From Desulfuromonadales bacterium (GTDB lineage Bacteria; Desulfobacterota; Desulfuromonadia; Desulfuromonadales; UBA2197): a stretch of DNA of 35,569 nt. Shown in pieces: positions 25,150 through 31,830 of the stretch (the stretch's first letter is position 1; every line of letters starts with the position of its first letter). The stretch spans positions 1 through 35,569 of the forward strand of contig JACUTW010000020.1 of the NCBI GenBank assembly GCA_014859605.1. The letters are read 5' to 3'. The translations under genes and the position numbers were made by a program. A model generated the notes under the pieces. It saw nothing but the letters and a program-made list of their open reading frames with translations. It searched no databases and was not told the DNA's origin.

Positions 25150-27468
25150 ATGGCAGGGCCGATTACCACACTGCAAGAACGTTGTCGCAAATGCTATTCC
25201 TGCGTCCGCAACTGTCCGGTGAAAGCAATCAAAGTTCATAAGGACCATGCAGAAATCATTGATAGCCGCTGTATCGGTTGCGGCATCTGTGTCCGGGCCT
25301 GCTCCCAGCAGGCCAAAGTCATTGCCGACAGCATTCAGACCGTGCAAAGGCTCATGCAAGGGAGTGACGCGATCGTTGCTATTCTTGGCTGTTCTTACCC
25401 GGCCTTCTTCAACGATATCCGTCCCGGACAACTCGCCGCCGGCATCAAGGCTCTGGGCTTTTCCGAAGTACACGAAGGCGCCAGCGGCGTCGAACTGATC
25501 CGGCAAGCCTACCGTTCCGAGATCGAGAATCAGGGAAAATGCGCTCCCCCTCTCTTTTCGAGTCACTGCCCGGCGATTGTCGATCTGATTGAACGCCACT
25601 ATCCGCAGCTTTTACGCAACCTGCTCAAGACGGTGTCACCGATGATTGCCGCCGGACGTTTCATCAAAGAGACCCTCGGCGCCCAAACCAAAGTCGTCTA
25701 TATCAGCTCCTGCATTGCCGGAAAGTTTGAAATTCAAGCCGAACAGGTCAGTGATGCCATCGATGTCGTTCTGACCTACAAAGAGTTGACGCAAATGCTC
25801 AAGAACCAAAAGATCGACTTGAGCCGCCTGCCCAGCCAGCCCTTCGCCGGCATCCCCCCCCATAATGAAAGCCGGCTCTTTTCTATCGCCGGGGGCCCCC
25901 ACAGCGCGTTTGGGGTCAAGAGCGACATGTTTCACCCGGAATTTCTCAGCTCCGAAGGTCCGGAAAATGCCCTGGAAATTATCCGCGACCTGGCAGCGGG
26001 AAGAATCACCCCCCGCTTCGTGGATATCCGCTTTTGCACCGGCGGCTGTATCGGCGGCTGTATCGGCGGGCCGGGCAAAAACAACCGCCTGACGACCTTC
26101 AGCAAGCGCAACCTCATCTACCAGCACGCACACAGCGAAGTCCCTTATCAGACCGCCAGTCATTACAATAGAGCAGAGCCAAAGATCGTTATCAATCGCA
26201 CCTTCAGAAACAAGCATAAACGCCTGGAACTGCCGAACGGTGACAGCGTGCGCAACATCCTGCAATCGATCAATAAATTTGTTGAAGGGGACGAATTGAA
26301 TTGCGGCGCCTGTGGTTACGCCACCTGCCGGGAATATGCCGTTGCGGTCTTTCAGGGATTGGCGGAACAGGAGATGTGCCTTCCCTATGCGGTTAAACGC
26401 TTGGAAGAGGATCACTCTACGTTAACGCAAAAATTTGAACTAGTCCAACGCGCCTTGGCGCAGGAAGTCGGATCATCGGCGATCGTCGGTGAAGATCCCC
26501 GCACCATCGATATTCTCGGACTTATTCATCAGGTCGCACCGACGCCGACGACCGTGCTGATTCGCGGCGAGAGCGGAACCGGCAAAGAGTTGACCGCACG
26601 AGCCATCCATGAAAAGAGCCTGCGCGCCGACAAACCCCTTGTCACCATCAACTGCACGACGATCACCGACAGCCTTTTGGAGAGCGAGCTCTTCGGTCAC
26701 AAAAAAGGGGCCTTTACCGGCGCCATTGGTGACAAAAAAGGGCTCTTCGAAGCCGCGAACGGCGGCACCATCTTTCTCGATGAAATCGGCGACATTACCC
26801 CAAAACTGCAAGCGGAACTTTTGCGCGTTCTCGACAACGGTGAAATTCGCCCGGTCGGGGGGAATGCCCCGATCAAAGTGGATGTCCGCCTGATTGCCGC
26901 GACCAATAAAGACCTGGAAACAGGCATCCGCGAAGGCTGGTTTCGCGAAGATCTCTTTTATCGCCTCAATGTCTTTACCATCTCCCAGCCACCGCTGCGC
27001 AGTCGTCTCGAATCCCTGCCGGCCCTGGTGGAGAATTTTCGGGCCCGGGCCAGTCGCCGTCTCAACAAACCGATCAAAGGGATCGATGAGCGAGCACTGC
27101 GGGCGTTGATGCGCTATCCCTGGCCGGGCAATATTCGCGAACTGCAAAACATCATTGAACGCGCCTCGGTCCTTGCCCAGGACAGCGTCATCCGCCTGGA
27201 GAATCTCCCGGTCGTCTTCACAGAACTCTCCATGAGCGAAGGGCGCACCGAGACCGATCAGACAACGCCGAGCTTTCGCTCACAACGTGACAAACATATT
27301 GGTCAAATGGAGAAGAATCTCCTCATCCATTTTCTCCGGGAAGCCGGAGGAAATGTATCGGCGGCGGCAATTCAGGCCGGAATCCCCCGCCGCACCTTTT
27401 ATCGCCTCCTCGATCGCAACGGTTTAAGTGGCAAGGAATTCAATAAAAACAGGGCGGAACAACTTTAG
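25150..27468 (+). CDS. Sigma-54 activator fused to ferredoxin and [FeFe]-hydrogenase-like sensor domains
   Basis: A 772-residue single-chain regulator, started at the ATG at 25150 behind CAGGAG. Domains: two [4Fe-4S] ferredoxin motifs (CRKCYSCVRNCP, 12-23; CIGCGICVRACS, 41-52); an [FeFe]-hydrogenase large-subunit-like domain (about 70-310); a CX2CX4CX16C Fe-S domain (C385, C388, C393, C410); a sigma-54 AAA+ domain (about 440-690; Walker A GESGTGKE at 473, GAFTGA at 520, Walker B TIFLDEIGD); and a Fis-type HTH (about 725-760). The four H-cluster ligand cysteines appear kept: C140 (SSHCP), C188 (SSCIAGK), C296 and C300 (FCTGGCIGG). The proton-relay cysteine of catalytic enzymes (TSCCP) is histidine 139. 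This pattern fits a sensory rather than catalytic hydrogenase. There is no PAS or receiver domain. The ligand (H2, redox state, CO or NO) is not known. Confidence 0.92.
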   Translation: MAGPITTLQERCRKCYSCVRNCPVKAIKVHKDHAEIIDSRCIGCGICVRACSQQAKVIADSIQTVQRLMQGSDAIVAILGCSYPAFFNDIRPGQLAAGIKALGFSEVHEGASGVELIRQAYRSEIENQGKCAPPLFSSHCPAIVDLIERHYPQLLRNLLKTVSPMIAAGRFIKETLGAQTKVVYISSCIAGKFEIQAEQVSDAIDVVLTYKELTQMLKNQKIDLSRLPSQPFAGIPPHNESRLFSIAGGPHSAFGVKSDMFHPEFLSSEGPENALEIIRDLAAGRITPRFVDIRFCTGGCIGGCIGGPGKNNRLTTFSKRNLIYQHAHSEVPYQTASHYNRAEPKIVINRTFRNKHKRLELPNGDSVRNILQSINKFVEGDELNCGACGYATCREYAVAVFQGLAEQEMCLPYAVKRLEEDHSTLTQKFELVQRALAQEVGSSAIVGEDPRTIDILGLIHQVAPTPTTVLIRGESGTGKELTARAIHEKSLRADKPLVTINCTTITDSLLESELFGHKKGAFTGAIGDKKGLFEAANGGTIFLDEIGDITPKLQAELLRVLDNGEIRPVGGNAPIKVDVRLIAATNKDLETGIREGWFREDLFYRLNVFTISQPPLRSRLESLPALVENFRARASRRLNKPIKGIDERALRALMRYPWPGNIRELQNIIERASVLAQDSVIRLENLPVVFTELSMSEGRTETDQTTPSFRSQRDKHIGQMEKNLLIHFLREAGGNVSAAAIQAGIPRRTFYRLLDRNGLSGKEFNKNRAEQL

Positions 27469-27484
27469 TGCCAAAATTGACACA
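27467..27484 (+). promoter_or_regulatory. Operator-like palindrome A
   Basis: AGTGCCA-AAAT-TGACACA, overlapping the regulator's stop codon. Its centre is 32 bases (about three turns) from site B and about 216 bases before the predicted sigma-54 start. Confidence 0.6.
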
Positions 27485-27498
27485 CATCATCGCGATAC

Positions 27499-27516
27499 TG
27501 TGTCAAAAGTGACACA
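27499..27516 (+). promoter_or_regulatory. Operator-like palindrome B (perfect)
   Basis: TGTGTCA-AAAG-TGACACA, a perfect palindrome that extends one further matched pair plus one on each side (27497-27518). It is the best copy and probably the core enhancer site for the upstream-encoded activator. Confidence 0.75.
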
Positions 27517-27565
27517 GTCATTAGGGCGCCAAAACTGAACTTTTGCGCATAATGTCACGCAATCA

Positions 27566-27583
27566 TGTGCCACAACTGACACA
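27566..27583 (+). promoter_or_regulatory. Operator-like palindrome C
   Basis: TGTGCCA-CAAC-TGACACA, one mismatch from the perfect palindrome, centred about 117 bases before the predicted sigma-54 start. This is the normal range for an enhancer-binding protein. A much weaker match (GGCGCCA-AAAC-TGAACTT) lies at 27525-27542. Confidence 0.7.
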
Positions 27584-27665
27584 ATTAACACATTCCACCT
27601 TCCCCTACAGAGTCAATCCACCTTCGCCACAAAAATAACGTCACAATAACAGCTACTTAAAAAAA

Positions 27666-27681
27666 TGGCACGGCCATTGCT
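27666..27681 (+). promoter_or_regulatory. Sigma-54 promoter (-24/-12)
   Basis: TGGCACG-GCCA-TTGCT matches the sigma-54 consensus TGGCACG-N4-TTGCW at every defined base, with GG at 27667-27668 and GC at 27679-27680. Transcription should begin near 27692. It follows an A-rich stretch and three enhancer-like palindromes. Confidence 0.9.
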
Positions 27682-27691
27682 ATAATGAAAA

Positions 27692-27787
27692 CTATGAACG
27701 GGGAAAAAGACTTGGTTTACCACCGACATCCACCCCCCTTTGCGCCGTCCGGTTCTCTCTCCCCGGACGGCGCTTTTTTTATTTTTT
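27692..27787 (+). ncRNA. Predicted sigma-54-dependent small RNA
   Basis: Between the sigma-54 promoter and a strong intrinsic terminator lies a unit of about 95 bases. The only ATG-led frames inside it run through the terminator without a stop and lack a ribosome-binding site, so coding is unlikely. The RNA would have an unpaired 5' half with a C-rich run (about 27730-27739, ccacccccctt) that could pair with G-rich ribosome-binding sites, followed by the terminator hairpin. No known RNA family was recognised, and its targets are unknown. It is placed directly after the gene of the Fe-S/sigma-54 regulator, its probable activator. Confidence 0.65.
27742..27787 (+). terminator. Strong intrinsic terminator before ptsP
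   Basis: GCGCCGTCCGG (27742-27752) pairs with CCGGACGGCGC (27763-27773), an 11-bp GC-rich stem with a 10-base loop, followed by TTTTTTTATTTTTT. It separates the sigma-54 transcript from ptsP. Confidence 0.93.
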
Positions 27788-27788
27788 C

Positions 27789-27818
27789 CTGTCATCCCTC
27801 TAAAGTTCACGATAAAAT
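27789..27818 (+). promoter_or_regulatory. Weak candidate promoter for ptsP
   Basis: CTGTCA (27789-27794), 18 bases, TAAAAT (27813-27818), 32 bases before the ptsP ATG. Because a strong terminator lies just upstream, ptsP needs its own promoter and this is the best match seen. Confidence 0.4.
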
Positions 27819-27850
27819 AAAGAACATTTCATAGACCGTCAGGATTGCAC

Positions 27851-30199
27851 ATGCCCATTAACAAAACTGAAAATTTCGGTATCAGTACCCTTGAGGATAT
27901 CAGCGCCCTGATTCTGCAATCCCACGATCTCGAAGAGACTCTGGGGAACATTGTCGCTCTCGTTGCCAAGCGCATGGGGACGGAGGTCTGCTCCATCTAC
28001 CTCTTTGACGACGACGGCGACACCTTACGGTTGCGGGCATCGAAAGGTCTTTCCCCCCGCTCGGTCGGCAAGGTCTCGATGAAACTCGGCGAGGGCTTAA
28101 CCGGTCTGGCCGTCGAAGAACGGCGGGTGGTCTCCATTCCGGAACCCCACAATCATCCGCGTTATCGCTACTTTAAAGAGACCGGGGAGGAGCGCTATCA
28201 CTCTTTTCTCGGCATCCCTCTCTTTGACCGGAAAAATCCCATCGGCGTCATCGTCATCCAGACAAAAGAACCCCGCACCTTTATCAACGAAGAGATCAGC
28301 GCCCTCTCCACCATTGCCTTTCAAATCGCTTCGATCGTTATCAATGCCCGACTCCTTGAATCGATCGGCCAGAAAGAGGAAGAGTCGCGCCATGTCGCCC
28401 TGGAGCTGGAGAAGGCGCGATCGACATTTCTCAACAACAAGAAGAAAAAAAAGGGGAAAGAGTCGCAGTCGATCCTGCGCGGGACAGTCGCTTACCCGGG
28501 ACTGGCGACGGGATCGGCACATGTTCTCGATGAACGCCTCGGATTTACCGATCTTCTCGATGATGAATGGACTGACCCGGATTTTGAACTCAAACGCCTG
28601 GAAAGTGCGCTCGAAAAGACCCGGATCGAGACCATCTATCTGGAAAAGCAGGTCGCCGAACGCCTCTCCGAAGATGATGCCGCAATCTTTCACACCCACC
28701 TGATGATCCTGGAGGATCGTGGTTTCATTGAAAAATTGCGCCGCGAAATTGAGCAGGGGTGCAGTGCCCAACATGCCTTAAAGACCGTTGCCGGAGAATA
28801 TATCGAAGCCTTTTCCCACATGGAGGACTCTTACCTGCGCGAGCGGGCCGTCGACATGGAAGATATCGCCCGTCGCCTCCATGCCAACATCCTCGGCAAC
28901 GAGCACCAACCCTTACAACTCAAGCATGCCGGCGTCCTGGTCGCCCGCAGCCTGCTCCCTTCTGACATGGCCACCCTCGACCACAGCAAGGTGCGCGGCA
29001 TTGTCACGGAAGTCGGCGAGATGAACTCGCATGCGGTTATCATGGCGAAATCCCTCGGCATTCCCGCCCTGGTCGGAGTCTTCGGCGTTGTGCAGGCGAT
29101 TCGTCCTGACGACCACCTCATCCTCGATGCCAATTCCGGATGCCTGTATATCAATCCGCCCCGCCACATCGTCACGGAATATCTGCGCATTGAACGGGAT
29201 CGGGACAAAGAGGAAGAATCTCTGGAAGGGTTCCGCGACCAACTGGCGGTAACCAGCGACGGCGAACGCGTCTGCCTGCGCGCCAACGTCGGTCTGGTCA
29301 GCGACATCGGTATAGCTGTGCGCAATGGCGCCGAAGGCATCGGCCTGTACCGCACAGAATTCCCTTACATGACCCGCAACTCTTTCCCGTCCCGACACGA
29401 TCAATACCTCCTTTACCGGCGCATGGTTGAAGGCTTTGCCGGCCAACCGGTGACGATCCGGACCCTCGATATCGGCGGCGACAAGGCTTTGCCCTACTTC
29501 CCCCTCCCCAAAGAGGATAACCCCTTTATGGGCTGGCGCTCGGTGCGCGTCTCCCTTGACTATCAAGATATTTTTCGCACCCAGATCGAAGCGATCTTGA
29601 TGGCGGCGGTGCATGGCAACGTCAAGCTCCTCTTTCCGATGATCAGCGGTGTCGAGGAGATCTTGTCCTGCCGGAAGATTGTCGAAGAAGCGGCCGAAAA
29701 TTTAAGGCGCGAGGGGATTCCTTTTTCCGAGACCGTCCCGGCTGGAATCATGATCGAAGTTCCGGCAGCGGTGCAATTAGTCGGCATGTTGGCAAAGCAT
29801 GTTGACTTTTTTGCCCTCGGCACTAACGATCTGGTGCAATACATGCTCGCCGCCGACCGCAACAATCCTTTGGTGAAAAACTATTATGATCCCTTTCACC
29901 CTGCCGTCCTGCACGCCCTGCGGCATGTGGCCGACGTCGCCCGCACTCATAACAAAGGGCTCTGTATCTGCGGTGAAATGGCGACCGACCCGCAAGCCCT
30001 GCTCTTTTTGATCGGCATCGGTGTCCGCGAAATGTCGATGGCAGCACCCTACATTCCCAAAGTCAAACAGATCCTGTCCACCCTCAACACCAGCGCGACC
30101 CGGAAGATCGCCAAAGAGATCTTGACCCTGGAAAACAGCAGTGAAATTCGTCAGCATCTCGGTGCCGCTCTCATGCGCAGCAAGAAGACCACGCGATAA
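27851..30199 (+). CDS. ptsP: Phosphoenolpyruvate--protein phosphotransferase PtsP (enzyme I-Ntr)
   Basis: PtsP takes phosphate from PEP and passes it to the NPr carrier of the nitrogen-related PTS, a regulatory chain. The product is 782 residues from the ATG at 27851 (AGGA six bases upstream). It has an N-terminal GAF sensor domain (about 15-165), a basic KKKKKGKE linker, an NPr-binding helical domain, then the phosphohistidine domain with MNSHAVIMAKSLGIPALVG (His394 is the expected phosphorylation site). The C-terminal PEP-binding TIM barrel follows (ICGEMATDP, SMAAPYIPKVKQ). It overlaps the Nudix gene start in TAATG. The NPr and EIIA-Ntr genes are not in this window. Confidence 0.95.
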   Translation: MPINKTENFGISTLEDISALILQSHDLEETLGNIVALVAKRMGTEVCSIYLFDDDGDTLRLRASKGLSPRSVGKVSMKLGEGLTGLAVEERRVVSIPEPHNHPRYRYFKETGEERYHSFLGIPLFDRKNPIGVIVIQTKEPRTFINEEISALSTIAFQIASIVINARLLESIGQKEEESRHVALELEKARSTFLNNKKKKKGKESQSILRGTVAYPGLATGSAHVLDERLGFTDLLDDEWTDPDFELKRLESALEKTRIETIYLEKQVAERLSEDDAAIFHTHLMILEDRGFIEKLRREIEQGCSAQHALKTVAGEYIEAFSHMEDSYLRERAVDMEDIARRLHANILGNEHQPLQLKHAGVLVARSLLPSDMATLDHSKVRGIVTEVGEMNSHAVIMAKSLGIPALVGVFGVVQAIRPDDHLILDANSGCLYINPPRHIVTEYLRIERDRDKEEESLEGFRDQLAVTSDGERVCLRANVGLVSDIGIAVRNGAEGIGLYRTEFPYMTRNSFPSRHDQYLLYRRMVEGFAGQPVTIRTLDIGGDKALPYFPLPKEDNPFMGWRSVRVSLDYQDIFRTQIEAILMAAVHGNVKLLFPMISGVEEILSCRKIVEEAAENLRREGIPFSETVPAGIMIEVPAAVQLVGMLAKHVDFFALGTNDLVQYMLAADRNNPLVKNYYDPFHPAVLHALRHVADVARTHNKGLCICGEMATDPQALLFLIGIGVREMSMAAPYIPKVKQILSTLNTSATRKIAKEILTLENSSEIRQHLGAALMRSKKTTR

Positions 30200-30825
30200 T
30201 GCAAAGAACGCCCGAATCCTTCTTCACACTTAAACACCTGCGTGCGGCCCTTGCCAGCTATCAACCCCGCCTGACTGATCGCAGCACCTGGCCCGGACAC
30301 ACGCACGCCTCCGTGGCCCTGCTCTTAAGAGAAGGCCGATGCGGAGTCGAGATCCTCTTTATTTTGCGGGCCGAGTTCCATGGTGATCCCTGGTCGGGAA
30401 ATATCGCCTTTCCCGGAGGGCACATCGAAGCTGACGACGAAACGGTGCGAGCCGCGGCCGAGCGGGAAACGCTCGAAGAGATCGGTATTGACCTGCAGCA
30501 GGAAGAGTTTCTCGGACGCCTTGATGATGTCGCCGGGGCCCATTTACCGGTGATCGTGTCCTGTTTTTCTTATCGCGTCGCCACATCCACCCCGCTCTTC
30601 CCCAACCGGGAGATCAACGAAACCTTCTGGGTGCCGCTAACGGACCTTGCCAACCCAAATCGCCAGCGTTTGCATTACGTCATGTTTCGCGGCGAGCAAC
30701 TCGAACGCCCTGCCATCGATCTCCTTGGCCCAGGTCGCACCGTCCTTTGGGGGATCACTTATCGTTTGGTGAGCCACTTCATGCAATTAACCGGTGCCCC
30801 CCTGCCGCCGACGCCGATCCCCTGA
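30199..30825 (+). CDS. Nudix hydrolase, CoA pyrophosphatase-like (NudL type)
   Basis: The 208-residue product carries a Nudix box (FPGGHIEADDETVRAAAERE followed by TLEEIGI), which binds the metal that cleaves nucleoside-diphosphate-linked substrates. The sequence before it (EILFILRAEFHGDPWSGNIA) resembles the extra motif of coenzyme A pyrophosphatases, so CoA or a CoA derivative is the most likely substrate; other Nudix substrates remain possible. Its start overlaps the ptsP stop (TAATG) and its stop overlaps the next start (TGATG), so all three genes are translationally coupled. Confidence 0.88.
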   Translation: MQRTPESFFTLKHLRAALASYQPRLTDRSTWPGHTHASVALLLREGRCGVEILFILRAEFHGDPWSGNIAFPGGHIEADDETVRAAAERETLEEIGIDLQQEEFLGRLDDVAGAHLPVIVSCFSYRVATSTPLFPNREINETFWVPLTDLANPNRQRLHYVMFRGEQLERPAIDLLGPGRTVLWGITYRLVSHFMQLTGAPLPPTPIP

Positions 30826-31751
30826 TGCGCCCTCTCCGCTCCTATCTGCAGGATATCGAATTTGTCGAGATCTCCTTCCACTACCAATTGGAGACTCCGC
30901 GAATTTTGCCACTATTCCCTGAATTGCTGCTGCGTTCGACGCTGCATCAGACCGGGTTGGAAGTGCTCGACCCGGAACCCTTTGAACGTCTCTTCACACC
31001 GCCCCTGCCGGACGATCCGACGGCACTGCGGCGCTACCAGCGCCCCGCCCCACCCTTTGCCTTTTGTCCTCAATCAGCCAACCCGACAATGACAGCAACG
31101 GATCGCGGGATCATCTCCTGCCACCTCTTTGGCGCCGGAATTGAACTCCTCGATCCATTGGTCAAGACCATGGCCGAAATACACCCCTTCCTACTTGCCA
31201 ACCGCCAACGCCAGGGCCAACTTATAACGGTTTCAGCGACTGACGCAGCTGGTAATGTTATCACTATCTGGCAAAAGGGGATGGGGAAATGCATCGAACC
31301 GCCGCGCATCACCGCCGCCTGGCGCTTCGATTCTTTGCCCGCATCGACCACCGAATGGTGTCTGGAATTCTTCACCCCGGCGCGGCTCCTGACGCAGAAG
31401 AAACCCCTTTTCCGCCCGGCCTTTCATCACATTCTCCCTTTTATTCTGCGCCGCGTTACGGCACTCTGTTATTTCTGTAATCACATTGAAATCACCGGAG
31501 CAACAGAGTTGCTGGAATTGAGCGCAGAGATCAAGGAAGAAGCGGGTGAGTGGCGCTGGCACGATTGGCGCAGCCATCCGGGCGGCGGGATTCTGAGCGA
31601 ACTCGGCGGGGTCTGTGGTCAATTGCGGCTTAAAGGGGAACTGCCCGATGACCTGATTGACCTGCTCCGCCTCGGGTCATTGATGAATATCGGTAAAGGG
31701 GCGGCTTACGGCGCCGGCGCTTACCGGTTGACTCCGCTGCCTCCCGCATAA
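30825..31751 (+). CDS. Orphan Cas6-like RAMP-family protein
   Basis: The 308-residue product, from the ATG at 30825, resembles the Cas6 family that cuts CRISPR precursor RNA. In its C-terminal half, FHHILPFILRRVTALCYF matches the family's LLRRL-x4-YF segment. Next come DWRSHPGGGILSELGGVCG and the glycine-rich RNA-binding loop LGSLMNIGKGAAYGAGAYRL (about 284-303). Both RAMP-like halves appear to be present. No CRISPR array and no other cas gene is seen in the window, and the gene is coupled to ptsP and a Nudix gene. It may serve a CRISPR array elsewhere, or have been recruited to another RNA-processing job. I cannot identify a catalytic histidine with confidence. A frame extending upstream inside the Nudix gene is a shadow. 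Confidence 0.82.
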   Translation: MRPLRSYLQDIEFVEISFHYQLETPRILPLFPELLLRSTLHQTGLEVLDPEPFERLFTPPLPDDPTALRRYQRPAPPFAFCPQSANPTMTATDRGIISCHLFGAGIELLDPLVKTMAEIHPFLLANRQRQGQLITVSATDAAGNVITIWQKGMGKCIEPPRITAAWRFDSLPASTTEWCLEFFTPARLLTQKKPLFRPAFHHILPFILRRVTALCYFCNHIEITGATELLELSAEIKEEAGEWRWHDWRSHPGGGILSELGGVCGQLRLKGELPDDLIDLLRLGSLMNIGKGAAYGAGAYRLTPLPPA

Positions 31752-31767
31752 AAAATCGGCTTCCCAT

Positions 31768-31808
31768 AAAAACGGTCGCGTCTCCCTGATGGAAACGCGA
31801 CCGTTTTT
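31768..31808. terminator. Bidirectional terminator between the Cas6-like gene and carB
   Basis: AAAAACGGTCGCGT (31768-31781) pairs perfectly with 31795-31808, a 14-bp stem flanked by A- and T-runs. It lies between two convergent genes and can serve both. Confidence 0.92.
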
Positions 31809-31830
31809 ATCTTTACTCTTCGAAAGAAGC

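Noticed and set aside
27499-27516. CRP or FNR site
   Set aside because: Half-site sequence and spacing differ: the TGTG/CACA elements are separated by 10 bases instead of the 8 in a CRP site, and no TTGAT/ATCAA is present.
27600-27665. IHF site between the enhancers and the sigma-54 promoter
   Set aside because: IHF often bends such DNA, but I could find no convincing WATCAR-N4-TTR match here.
27694-27830. A short ORF starting at 27694 or 27685 in the predicted sRNA
   Set aside because: It has no ribosome-binding site, starts at or before the predicted transcript 5' end, and reads through the terminator hairpin and its T-run without a stop codon.
30825-31830. CRISPR array near the Cas6-like gene
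   Set aside because: I looked for regularly spaced direct repeats of 25-40 bases around the gene and across the window and found none; the REP copies at 1-445 are irregular in spacing and orientation.
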